A DNA stretch of 8,896 nucleotides from Sphingomonadales bacterium (GTDB lineage Bacteria; Pseudomonadota; Alphaproteobacteria; Sphingomonadales; Sphingomonadaceae), in assembly GCA_013298745.1 (NCBI GenBank), contig JAAFIT010000080.1:1-8896 (forward strand), written 5' to 3'. Position numbers and translations under genes: made by a program. Positions 1 through 6,871 of the stretch are shown one piece after another. The notes under the pieces were generated by a model. It was not told the origin of the DNA, made no database searches, and saw only the letters and a program-made list of their open reading frames with translations. Each line of letters opens with the position of its first letter. The first letter of the stretch is position 1.

Positions 1-746
1 AGGCGGATCTGATCGACAGTGCCGCGGAACTTGCGCGCGCCATAGGCATCGACGGTGAAGTCCACCGCCTGGCCGGTTTTCACCTTGGCGATATCGGCTT
101 CGGCCACCGAGGCTTCGATCTGCATCTGGGTGAGATCACGCGCGATCTGGAACAGCGTCGGGGTGTTGAAGCTGGCGGCCACCGTTTGGCCGATATCGAT
201 TTGGCGGCTGATGACGACACCCGAAACAGGGGAGCGGATGACGCTGAACTCCAGATTGGCGCGGTCCTGGCGGATCTGCGCTTCGGCCTGTGCCACTTGC
301 GCGGCCGTGCTGCGGGCGGAAGCTTGCGCCGTTTCGAACTCCTGCTGGCTGATGAAATCCTGTTTGACGAGCTGCGCGGCGCGGCGGGCATTGGCGGCCT
401 GCAGTGCGGCATTGGCGCGGGCATTGGTCAGCGCCGCTTCGCTCGCCTGCAACCGCGACGTGAACAGCGCCGGATCAAGCCGCAGCAGCAACTGCCCGGC
501 CTTCACCTGATCGTTGAAATCGGCATAGAGCGCCTGGACGGTGCCCGAGACTTGGGTGCCGACCGACACCACCCGCACCGGGTTGATGATGCCATTGGCG
601 GTGATTTCCTCGGTCAGGTCGCCCTTTTCGATCGTCACCGTCTTGAACGGATCGACGACCGGCGGCGGGTTGAGCCATTTCCATACGAAGAAGCCGGCAA
701 TGGCCGCGGCGATGACGGCAAGGATGATCCAGCTGCGGCGAGTCAT
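1..746 (-). CDS. MacA-like periplasmic adaptor (HlyD/RND membrane-fusion family), 3' end cut by window
   Basis: Membrane-anchored adaptor that bridges an inner-membrane transporter and an outer-membrane channel for efflux. 248 codons are visible from an ATG at 746; the rest lies left of base 1 (MacA proteins are usually about 370-400 residues). Residues 5-24 form one hydrophobic N-terminal segment, an uncleaved anchor or signal. The two lipoyl half-motifs are seen at about 63-71 (GTQVSGTVQ) and 170-178 (IRSPVSGVV). Between them lies an Ala/Gln-rich helical hairpin (about 93-165). The beta-barrel domain starts near 205. It follows the TolC-family gene on the same strand after 153 bp, so the two probably form one exporter. 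A MacB-type ABC permease would be expected next, which is inference. RND-type adaptors share this fold, so the partner class is not certain. An 8-codon ORF (ATG at 769) ends in a TGA that overlaps this start codon. Confidence 0.9.
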   Translation of the reverse strand, partial: MTRRSWIILAVIAAAIAGFFVWKWLNPPPVVDPFKTVTIEKGDLTEEITANGIINPVRVVSVGTQVSGTVQALYADFNDQVKAGQLLLRLDPALFTSRLQASEAALTNARANAALQAANARRAAQLVKQDFISQQEFETAQASARSTAAQVAQAEAQIRQDRANLEFSVIRSPVSGVVISRQIDIGQTVAASFNTPTLFQIARDLTQMQIEASVAEADIAKVKTGQAVDFTVDAYGARKFRGTVDQIR

Positions 747-819
747 GGGGCGAGGTTCCGGTGGGTCATGGGGGCGTTAGCGGTCGTTCGAGCCGAGTGC
801 GAGGTGACAGCCTGTGTCG

Positions 820-889
820 CCGCCCAACCACCCATTGCGGAAAATGATGTGGGTGGTTGGGCGGGGGCGGGGGCTGGCACCGCCCAACC
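820..889 (-). promoter_or_regulatory. Alternative hairpins in the tolC-adaptor intergenic region
   Basis: Three related segments are spaced 30 bp apart. Segment 820-834 is perfectly complementary to 850-864 (15 bp, 15-nt loop). Segment 850-864 can instead pair over 10 bp (855-864) with 880-889. The core is GCCCAACC and its complement. Read in the direction of the tolC and adaptor genes, the shared middle arm can pair with the arm before it or the longer one after it, never both. No T-run follows, so this is not a simple intrinsic terminator. It may control adaptor expression or mRNA stability between the two genes, or be a dispersed repeat element. The pairing is seen directly; the function is inferred. 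Confidence 0.5.
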
Positions 890-899
890 GCAAACAGCG

Positions 900-2315
900 T
901 TAGCGTGTTGCATCGACGGCCTCCCCGATGCTGCCGACGGCGCGGGCGAGCTGGGCGTTGGTGGTGCGGACGTTGAATTCGCTCTGCACCAGCTGCTGGC
1001 GAGCGCTGGCCAGCGCGCTCTGGGCATTGAGCAGATCGGCGAAAGTGCCGACGCCGGCCTTGTAACGCCCCTGCGCCAGATCGGCGGAGAGCGAGGCGCT
1101 TTCGACCAGCACGCGCGCCGTCGTCAGGCTGCTCAGCGCGTTGTCGAGCGCGACATAGTTTGAATAGACATCGAGCCCCGCCTGCTGCCGGGTCTGTTCG
1201 GCGATTGCCGTCTGTTGTTCGAGCCGGGCGCGGGCGGCGGCGATATTGTAACGGGTGTTCCACCCTGAAAACAGCGGCAGGCTGAGCGATACGCCGGCAG
1301 AGGCGACGTTGCGATCGATGGTGGTATCGAACGCCGACAGGGTGTTCGATGCTGTCGCCGACAGGCTGGGCCGGCCTGCCGATTGCGCGCTGCGCACATT
1401 TGCCGCCGCCGCATCGACATTGGCTTTGGCGGCGACAATGTCGGGACGCAGCTTTTCGGCATCGGCGATCAGGGCATCGGCGCCCAGCTTCAACCTGTCA
1501 CCCGAGGCGAGCGGCGCTGTCGGCGCCAGATCGAGCTTGGTGGTGGGCGGCAAGCCGATGGCGACCGCGAGCTGCGCCGCCGCCGTGGCAATGGCGCCGC
1601 GGGTCTGGATCAGCGTCAGTTCGGCTTGCGAATAGGCGGTTTCGGCCTGCAGCTGGTCGGCGCCGGTGGCGACGCCGGCACGCTTGCGCCCCGCGGCGAG
1701 ATCGCGCGACAGGCGGGCGAAGCTGAGGTTGGCGAGATTGGCGGCCTCGACGGCGCGGTTCGCCGACAGATTGTTGTAGGCGGTGATGACGTTGAGGACG
1801 ACGCCCTGCGCGGCATCGGCATAGCTGGCCAGCGCCGCGCGCTGCTGCGCCGATGCGGCATCGATATTGGCGCGCCGGGCACCGCCATCGAAGATCAGAT
1901 AATTGACCGCCAGTCGCGCCGAGCTGTTGACCTGGGTGAGGACGCTGCTGCCGCCGACAAGATTGCCGTTCGCATCGATGAACCCGGTGTCCTGAAAGCT
2001 TTTGCTGCTCGAAAGCGTCGGGCCGATGCTGGCGTTGACGCTCGGCAGGGTGGCGGCCTTGGCGATGCCGATCTGTGCCGCCGCGACACGCACTCCGGCC
2101 CATGACGCCGATGTCGCCGGATTGCGGCACAGCGCGATATCGACAAGATCCGGGAGTGACAGGGCGCGGCCGGGAACCTCGCCGCAGGGTGCCTGCAGCG
2201 CCGATACCGGCGGCGGGTTGAGCGGAATCAGCCCGCGCGGATCGTCATGCGTCGCCGGCTGGCCCAGCGCGGCGGTGGAGGCCAGCAGCGCCAGCAAAGA
2301 AAAACGGCAAATCAT
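900..2315 (-). CDS. TolC-family outer-membrane efflux protein
   Basis: Outer-membrane channel subunit of a tripartite exporter; three copies are expected to form the beta-barrel plus periplasmic tunnel. The predicted 471 residues match the family's usual size. Residues 1-18 are a signal peptide (hydrophobic LLALLAS, then ALG|Q). The two internal outer-membrane-efflux repeats are visible. The first has its helical part from about 54 and a strand motif YLIFDGG at 139-145. The second has RPDIVAA at 290-296 and the matching LPLFSGW at 346-352. A typical C-terminal helix (RYKAGVGTFADLLNAQ) begins near 417. I chose the ATG at 2315; an in-frame TTG at 2327 would add four residues without improving the signal peptide. 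It lies 63 bp after the monooxygenase stop and upstream of the MacA-like adaptor, so it is probably that adaptor's channel. Substrate cannot be read from sequence. Confidence 0.92.
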   Translation of the reverse strand: MICRFSLLALLASTAALGQPATHDDPRGLIPLNPPPVSALQAPCGEVPGRALSLPDLVDIALCRNPATSASWAGVRVAAAQIGIAKAATLPSVNASIGPTLSSSKSFQDTGFIDANGNLVGGSSVLTQVNSSARLAVNYLIFDGGARRANIDAASAQQRAALASYADAAQGVVLNVITAYNNLSANRAVEAANLANLSFARLSRDLAAGRKRAGVATGADQLQAETAYSQAELTLIQTRGAIATAAAQLAVAIGLPPTTKLDLAPTAPLASGDRLKLGADALIADAEKLRPDIVAAKANVDAAAANVRSAQSAGRPSLSATASNTLSAFDTTIDRNVASAGVSLSLPLFSGWNTRYNIAAARARLEQQTAIAEQTRQQAGLDVYSNYVALDNALSSLTTARVLVESASLSADLAQGRYKAGVGTFADLLNAQSALASARQQLVQSEFNVRTTNAQLARAVGSIGEAVDATR

Positions 2316-2378
2316 CAACACCCGCAATCACTAGCGCATCAACGCCATACGCCGCGAGCCAATCTTTCCCCCGCGACC

Positions 2379-3698
2379 TCAGGCCGCTTTCGCCAGGCGT
2401 TTGCCACCGCGCGCCATCTCCTTCATCAGATCGGCGACATAGGGCTCGAAATTGACCTGCATGGTGTGGCGGCGGCTGGCGTAATAATGCGCCTGATATT
2501 TGCGTTCATCATCGGCGATCACCTGCGCCATCGTCGCCGGATCGGGCAGGGCGTAGCGGCCGGTCAGATAGGCGACGAGCAGCTTCGATTGCTGCTCGGC
2601 GAGGTTGACCAGCGTCGGCAGCGTCTGCGCCAGCCCCATGAACCACAGGCCGTGCAGGGCAGGGTCGGCCTGCACCATGCGCTTGAACAGCGGGATGTGA
2701 TTGTCGGTGATCCGCGCGTCTTCGGGCGCAAGGAACGGAAAGTCGATATTATAGCCGGTGGCGGTGATGATGATGTCGATCGCCTCGCGGCTGCCATCGG
2801 TGAACACCACGTCATGGCCGTCGAGCCGTTCGATGCCGGGCTTGATGGCGATATCGCCGTTCGACATGCGGGTGAGGAACTCGCCGCTGACGGTGGGGTG
2901 CGCCTCGAGCGGCTGATGGTCGGGCGTCGGCAGGCCATAATCTTCCATGCGGCCGATGGCCTTCACAATGGCGCGGGCGCCGAGCTTGCGCACCAGGGGT
3001 AGCGGCATCCACGCCGGCAGTGGCGTCTTGTCGACCGGCTTGCCGTTCAAAAACTTGGGCAGCACCCAAACACCGCGGCGGGTGGACACCCACAGCTTTT
3101 CGGTGATGGCGCGCTGGCCGAGTTCGGAGGCGATATCGACGGCGCTGTTGCCCATGCCGACGACGAGCACGCGTTTGCCGATGGTATCGACCGGCTTGAA
3201 CGGCGTCTTGTAATCATGGGCGTGGATGATGGTGCCATCGAAGTGGCCGGGCCAGACCGGGCGGTTGGGCGACCAGTGATGGCCGTTGGCGATGATGACA
3301 TGGCGATAGTGCCTTGTGCCCTTGGGGGTGGTCACGTCCCAGCCGCTTCCGGCACGGCGCACGGCGGTGACCGGCGTGCTGAACTGCACCAGCGACCGTA
3401 GCCCGAAATGATCGACATAGGCGTTGAAATATTGCGCCATCAGGCTGTGGTGCGGGAAATCCGGCCAGTCGGACGGCACCGGAAACTCCTCGAACTGCAA
3501 CCGCCATTTCGATGTGTCGATGTGGAGGGATTGATAGGCCGAACTCATGCCATTGGGGTTTTCGAACGCCCAGTTGCCGCCGATGCGGTCCGATGCCTCG
3601 AACCAGTCGAACGGCAATCCGGCGTCTTTCAGCCGTTTCGCGGTGGTGAAGCCGGAACAGCCGGCGCCGATCAGGGCGATGGAGGGAGTGCTGATCAT
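2379..3698 (-). CDS. Flavin-containing monooxygenase (class B, FMO/Baeyer-Villiger type)
   Basis: Predicted FAD- and NADPH-dependent monooxygenase that inserts one oxygen atom into a nucleophilic heteroatom or a ketone. The 439 residues carry the FAD-binding GAGCSG at 11-16, with the acidic end of the fold at FEASDRIGGNW (33-43). The FMO fingerprint FxGxxxHxxxY is intact at 153-163 (F153, G155, H159, Y163). The NADPH-binding GMGNSA lies at 181-186 and the ATGY motif at 313-316. No signal peptide or membrane segment is seen, so it is probably cytoplasmic. The ATG at 3698 places the FAD motif at the expected distance from the N-terminus and has a short purine run (AGGGA) just upstream. It is divergent from the antiporter gene (about 175 bp) and precedes tolC by 63 bp. 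Substrate is unknown; subclass (N-oxidising or Baeyer-Villiger) cannot be decided by eye. Confidence 0.93.
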   Translation of the reverse strand: MISTPSIALIGAGCSGFTTAKRLKDAGLPFDWFEASDRIGGNWAFENPNGMSSAYQSLHIDTSKWRLQFEEFPVPSDWPDFPHHSLMAQYFNAYVDHFGLRSLVQFSTPVTAVRRAGSGWDVTTPKGTRHYRHVIIANGHHWSPNRPVWPGHFDGTIIHAHDYKTPFKPVDTIGKRVLVVGMGNSAVDIASELGQRAITEKLWVSTRRGVWVLPKFLNGKPVDKTPLPAWMPLPLVRKLGARAIVKAIGRMEDYGLPTPDHQPLEAHPTVSGEFLTRMSNGDIAIKPGIERLDGHDVVFTDGSREAIDIIITATGYNIDFPFLAPEDARITDNHIPLFKRMVQADPALHGLWFMGLAQTLPTLVNLAEQQSKLLVAYLTGRYALPDPATMAQVIADDERKYQAHYYASRRHTMQVNFEPYVADLMKEMARGGKRLAKAA

Positions 3699-3796
3699 GT
3701 CCCTACTCTAGCAACGACGGGTCAGCCTGCCAGCGGCCACAATGCGCAGGGCGGTGCATACGAATACAGCATCGCCGCCGCCGGCGCGATCTGGTG

Positions 3797-3877
3797 GTGA
3801 CCGCGGGTTATGCCATCATCGCGACATTCGCAGCCTCTTGCCGAATGCCGCCGGTGCTGGCAGCGACGCTGGCGTGA
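3797..3877 (+). CDS. Possible small hydrophobic peptide overlapping the antiporter start
   Basis: A 26-codon ORF begins at GTG 3797 and ends in a TGA (3875-3877) overlapping the antiporter's GTG (3874-3876) as GTGA. The product is mostly hydrophobic (GYAIIATFAA near its start, PPVLAATLA at its end), and its codons end mainly in G or C, as in real genes here. No Shine-Dalgarno sequence precedes it, and I do not recognise it. If translated, it would couple translation to the antiporter, which itself lacks a good ribosome-binding site. It may equally be chance in GC-rich DNA. Confidence 0.25.
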   Translation: MTAGYAIIATFAASCRMPPVLAATLA

Positions 3878-5166
3878 CTTCCGCCGCAACACCCGCGTCC
3901 GTCCATGCCACCGAGGCCTTGCTGTTCTCGGTGCTGGTGCAGTTGATCATCATGATCGGCGCGGCGCGTGCGATGAATGTCGTCTTCCGCCGCATGGGAC
4001 AGCCCGGCGTCATCGGCGAAATCGTCGCCGGCCTGATGCTCGGGCCATCGCTGTTCGGCTATTTCTTTCCCGAGATTTCGGTGCTGCTGTTCGGTGCCAA
4101 GCCGCAGCCGGCGATCACCGTGCTCAGCCAGTTGGGGCTGACCTTGCTGATGTTCCAGATCGGCATGGATTTCGAATTTTCGCATCTGAAGCGGGGGCGC
4201 AACCAGCGCGGCACCGGGTTGATCGCGCTGGTCTCGGTCACCGTGCCGTTCGTACTCGGCTTCGGGCTGGGCCAGGCGAGTGCGGCTTCACTGGCACCGG
4301 CGATCGATCCGCTGATCTACAGTCTGTTCATCGGCAATGCGCTGGCGATCACAGCGCTGCCGATCCTCGGGCGCATCCTCAACCAGTTCGGCCTCAACCG
4401 CGATGAACTCGGCGTTGTCGCGATTGCCGCCGCGGCGCTCAACGATGTCGCCGGCTGGCTGATCCTTGCGGCGATTTCGGCGCTGGCAGCGGCAGCGTTT
4501 TCGCCCTTGGCGTTCGGCTTGCAGATCGGCGGCGTTGTGGCGCTGGCGGCCTTTGCCAAATTGGTGCTGGCGCCGCTTGTCACCCGGCTGGTCGTGCGCT
4601 TTCCGGTCAAGCAGAATCAGCTCGATCCGACGCTGACCGCTGTCGCGCTGTGCCTCGTTTTTGCGCTGGCTATCTGCACCTTCAAGCTCGGCATCTTCGC
4701 CATCTTTGGCGGCTTTCTGGCCGGGCTGGTGTTTCATGCGCACAAGGATTTTGTGGCGGCGTGGCGGGTGCAGGTCGGCCAGTTCGTGCTGGTGTTCTTC
4801 CTGCCGATCTTCTTCACTTTCACCGGTCTGCGCACCAATTTGCTCGGCCTCGGCGTCGATGATCTTGGCTGGCTGGCGGCAATCCTGGCGCTCGCCATTG
4901 GTGGCAAGATGATCCCCGTTTACTTTGCCGCGCGCCTCTCGGGCTTTTCATCGCAGCAAGCGGCAATCCTTGGCACGTTGATGAACACAAGGGCGTTGAT
5001 GGAACTGATTGTCCTCAACATCGGCTATGATCTCGGCTTTCTGCCGCAGAATGTCTTCACCATGCTGGTGGTGATGGCGGTGGTGACGACGGTGATGACC
5101 GGACCGCTGCTCACCCGGCAGCTACCGCGCATCGGCCATGTCATCCCCAAGGGGATCGAGGCGTGA
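3874..5166 (+). CDS. CPA2-family cation/proton antiporter (KefB/CHX-like membrane domain)
   Basis: Integral inner-membrane exchanger of monovalent cations (Na+ or K+) against protons. From GTG 3874 the product is 430 residues with about 12 hydrophobic segments. Family landmarks are the PGVIGEIVAGLMLGPS stretch (44-59), the ion-binding centre N190-D191 (ALNDVAGW), and NTRALMELIVLNIG (371-384). No C-terminal TrkA/RCK nucleotide-binding domain is present, unlike full-length KefB/KefC. In many CPA2 proteins the centre is Asp-Asp; Asn-Asp here is the pattern usually linked with electroneutral exchange, but ion choice cannot be told. The start is uncertain. An in-frame ATG at 3742 would add 44 polar Arg/Pro/Ser-rich residues unlike the family, so the GTG just before the first membrane segment is preferred. 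The stop overlaps the halogenase GTG as GTGA, so the two are co-translated. Confidence 0.88.
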   Translation: MTSAATPASVHATEALLFSVLVQLIIMIGAARAMNVVFRRMGQPGVIGEIVAGLMLGPSLFGYFFPEISVLLFGAKPQPAITVLSQLGLTLLMFQIGMDFEFSHLKRGRNQRGTGLIALVSVTVPFVLGFGLGQASAASLAPAIDPLIYSLFIGNALAITALPILGRILNQFGLNRDELGVVAIAAAALNDVAGWLILAAISALAAAAFSPLAFGLQIGGVVALAAFAKLVLAPLVTRLVVRFPVKQNQLDPTLTAVALCLVFALAICTFKLGIFAIFGGFLAGLVFHAHKDFVAAWRVQVGQFVLVFFLPIFFTFTGLRTNLLGLGVDDLGWLAAILALAIGGKMIPVYFAARLSGFSSQQAAILGTLMNTRALMELIVLNIGYDLGFLPQNVFTMLVVMAVVTTVMTGPLLTRQLPRIGHVIPKGIEA

Positions 5167-6674
5167 AGGACGGCCGCATCGAAAGCATTGCCATCGTCGG
5201 TGGTGGCTCGGCCGGCTGGATGGCGGCGGCGGCGCTGTCCAACGCCTTGCAAGGCAGCGTCCGCATCGACCTGATCGAATCCGACGAGATCGGCACGGTC
5301 GGCGTCGGCGAAGCGACGATCCCGCCGATCAAGCTGTTCAACGCCTCGCTCGGCATCGACGAGGCGGAATTCATGCGGGCGACACAGGGCTCGTTCAAAC
5401 TGGGCATCGAGTTCGTCGGCTGGGGCGCTGAGGACAGCCGCTATTTCCACCCCTTCGGCACCTTCGGCGCCGATTTCGACAGCGTGCCGGCGTATCAATA
5501 TTGGCTGCGCGAGCGGGCGCGCGGCAGCCGCCTGCCGCTCGACGAACTGTCGATGGCGTGGATGGCGGCGAAGGACAATCGCTTTGATCGGCCGACGCGC
5601 GACCCGCGGCTGGTGCAATCGACTTTCGATTACGCCTATCATTTCGACGCCGGGCTCTATGCGCGCTTCCTGCGGACGCTGTCCGAAACGCGTGGCGTCA
5701 CCCGCCAAGAAGGCCGCATCGCCGGCGTGACGCGCGATGCCGAGAGTGGCGATATCGCCAGCGTCACGCTCGCCGATGGCCGGAATCTCGCGGCCGATTT
5801 CTGGGTCGATTGCTCGGGCTTTCGCGGCCTGTTGATCGAGGAAACGCTGGCGGCGGGCTATGAGGACTGGACGCACTGGTTGCCGTGCGACCGCGCGCTG
5901 GCGGTGCCTTGCGCGCACAAGGACGAGGCGGGCTTCACCCCCTATACGCGTTCGACGGCACGCGCCGCAGGCTGGCAGTGGCGCATCCCGCTGCAACACC
6001 GCATCGGCAATGGCTATGTCTATTGCAGCCGGCTGATTTCGGACGATGAAGCCGCGGCGACACTGCTCGCCAATCTCGATGGCGAAGCGCTCGCCGATCC
6101 GCGCCCGCTGCGCTTCACGACCGGGCGGCGCAAGACGGCATGGTCGCACAACTGTGTCGCTATCGGGCTGGCGGCGGGCTTCATGGAGCCGCTCGAATCG
6201 ACCAGCCTGCATCTGGTGCAATCGGGGCTGCAGCGGTTTCTGGCGCTGTTTCCCGACGCGCAGGGTCTGGCGCTGGCGCGGGCCGAGTTCAACGCGATGA
6301 CCGCGACGGAATGGGAGCGCATCCGCGACTTCATCATCCTGCATTATCACCTCAACACCCGCACCGATGCGCCGCTGTGGCGCGAGACGGCGGCGATGCC
6401 GATTCCTGCAACGCTGGCGCACAAGATCGCGCATTTCGGCGCCAACGGCCGGCTCGTCAGCGAGGGGCCGGAGCTGTTCCTCAATGCCTCATGGCTCGCC
6501 GTCCATATCGGTCAGGGCCATTGGCCGGCGCGGTACGATCCGCTCGTCGATGCCAGGCGCTTTGTCGAGGCGCCGCGGCTGATCGACGGGCTGGCGCGGG
6601 TAATGCGCGAGGCGGCGGCGGTAATGCCGCGTCATCGCGAGTTCATTCGGTCGAACGGCATGGCAGCAGGTTGA
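5163..6674 (+). CDS. Flavin-dependent halogenase (tryptophan halogenase family)
   Basis: Predicted FADH2-dependent enzyme that uses O2 and halide to halogenate an aromatic or indole-like substrate. The 503 residues match the family. The FAD motif GGGSAGW is at 13-19. Lys79 (SFKLGI) sits at the position of the catalytic lysine of PrnA. The halogenase signature WQWRIP is at 271-276. The conserved Glu, E345 in EPLESTS, matches PrnA Glu346. The region that holds tryptophan in PrnA (Tyr-Tyr pair and Trp near 440-455) is poorly conserved here (NASWLAVHIGQGHW), so free tryptophan may not be the substrate. The GTG start overlaps the antiporter stop and has AAGGGG 8 nt upstream (5149-5154). A separate flavin reductase must supply FADH2, and none is in the window. 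Relatives are common beside TonB-receptor loci in this group. The 'tryptophan halogenase' label therefore states family, not proven substrate. Confidence 0.93.
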   Translation: MKDGRIESIAIVGGGSAGWMAAAALSNALQGSVRIDLIESDEIGTVGVGEATIPPIKLFNASLGIDEAEFMRATQGSFKLGIEFVGWGAEDSRYFHPFGTFGADFDSVPAYQYWLRERARGSRLPLDELSMAWMAAKDNRFDRPTRDPRLVQSTFDYAYHFDAGLYARFLRTLSETRGVTRQEGRIAGVTRDAESGDIASVTLADGRNLAADFWVDCSGFRGLLIEETLAAGYEDWTHWLPCDRALAVPCAHKDEAGFTPYTRSTARAAGWQWRIPLQHRIGNGYVYCSRLISDDEAAATLLANLDGEALADPRPLRFTTGRRKTAWSHNCVAIGLAAGFMEPLESTSLHLVQSGLQRFLALFPDAQGLALARAEFNAMTATEWERIRDFIILHYHLNTRTDAPLWRETAAMPIPATLAHKIAHFGANGRLVSEGPELFLNASWLAVHIGQGHWPARYDPLVDARRFVEAPRLIDGLARVMREAAAVMPRHREFIRSNGMAAG

Positions 6675-6682
6675 GCTGGCGG

Positions 6683-6710
6683 TTGATTGGCGCGCCGACC
6701 CTGCTATTCA
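6683..6710 (+). promoter_or_regulatory. Putative sigma70-like promoter of the leader/144-aa gene
   Basis: TTGATT at 6683-6688 and TATTCA at 6705-6710 are separated by 16 bp, just after the halogenase stop. The expected transcription start, 7-8 nt after the -10 box, falls on or next to the ATG at 6718. That would make the transcript leaderless. Both boxes match the consensus imperfectly, and this is judged by eye only. Confidence 0.45.
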
Positions 6711-6717
6711 GCCCCTG

Positions 6718-6807
6718 ATGACCGCGACTCGCGCCTTCGCCCAACAAGCCTGCCAGCTTCTGGCGGCGCCGGCGTGCGCGCGCGGGACATCCGGACCGAA
6801 CTTCTAG
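6718..6807 (+). CDS. Putative leaderless leader peptide (29 aa) of an attenuator
   Basis: The ORF starts at ATG 6718, with no Shine-Dalgarno sequence but right where transcription from the 6683-6710 promoter should begin. It ends in TAG at 6805-6807, inside the loop edge of a 6-bp hairpin. The peptide reads MTATRAFAQQACQLLAAP and ends in GPNF; it is Ala-rich with two Cys and has no run of one amino acid that would name a regulating tRNA. A strong terminator lies 28 nt after the stop, and the 144-aa gene follows. The layout recalls alphaproteobacterial trp attenuators, where the trpL leader ORF begins at the first transcript base. I do not recognise the peptide itself; the role rests on arrangement. 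Confidence 0.4.
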   Translation: MTATRAFAQQACQLLAAPACARGTSGPNF

Positions 6808-6812
6808 GTCCG
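6792..6812 (+). promoter_or_regulatory. Hairpin spanning the leader-peptide stop codon
   Basis: CGGACC (6792-6797) pairs with GGTCCG (6807-6812) around a 9-nt loop that contains most of the TAG stop of the 29-codon ORF. A ribosome finishing or stalling there would disrupt the hairpin. This is the expected position of the pause or 1:2 hairpin in an attenuator. I could not find a convincing antiterminator pairing with the downstream terminator by eye. Confidence 0.4.
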
Positions 6813-6834
6813 TTCACCCCCGTCTCGCACCGCA

Positions 6835-6858
6835 CCCCGCCCAATCGGCGGGGTTTTT
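6835..6858 (+). terminator. Intrinsic (Rho-independent) terminator upstream of the 144-aa gene
   Basis: A perfect 7-bp GC stem, CCCCGCC (6835-6841) with GGCGGGG (6847-6853), has a 5-nt loop and is followed by TTTTT (6854-6858). It can end transcripts from the antiporter-halogenase operon and from the putative promoter at 6683. Only 37 nt separate it from the next ATG, and no promoter is visible there. The next gene therefore appears to depend on read-through, which suggests conditional termination. Confidence 0.85.
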
Positions 6859-6871
6859 CATGCCGGTTGGG

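Noticed and set aside
820..864. Intrinsic terminator after tolC
   Set aside because: The stem is strong, but no T-run follows on the minus strand (and only G-rich sequence on the plus), so it does not fit a standard terminator.
820..889. CRISPR-like or simple direct-repeat array
   Set aside because: The 30-bp periodicity is tempting, but the units alternate in orientation and form hairpins, there are only three, and the spacers are too short.
186..1163. A 325-codon plus-strand open frame across the adaptor, the intergenic gap and tolC
   Set aside because: It spans two clearly real minus-strand genes and their gap, and its protein is low-complexity with no family signal.
2316..2378. Separate promoter or terminator between the monooxygenase and tolC
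   Set aside because: I saw no convincing -35/-10 pair or hairpin in these 63 bp; co-transcription is the simpler reading.
3723..3800. Coding-like frame ending in GAIWW-stop, with its TGA overlapping GTG 3797
   Set aside because: Codon use looks gene-like and it would make another GTGA junction, but there is no ATG, GTG or TTG in frame downstream of the divergent monooxygenase start, so it cannot be supported as a gene.
3742..3873. N-terminal extension of the antiporter from ATG 3742
   Set aside because: The 44 extra residues are Arg/Pro/Ser-rich and unlike the family's N-terminus, and no ribosome-binding site precedes the ATG. GTG 3874 gives a normal start, though this remains unproven.
5025..6434. 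A 469-codon minus-strand open frame opposite the halogenase
   Set aside because: Its product is Arg/Ala/Gln-rich with no recognisable domain. It lies antisense to a halogenase with all family motifs, so it is a by-product of GC-rich codon use.
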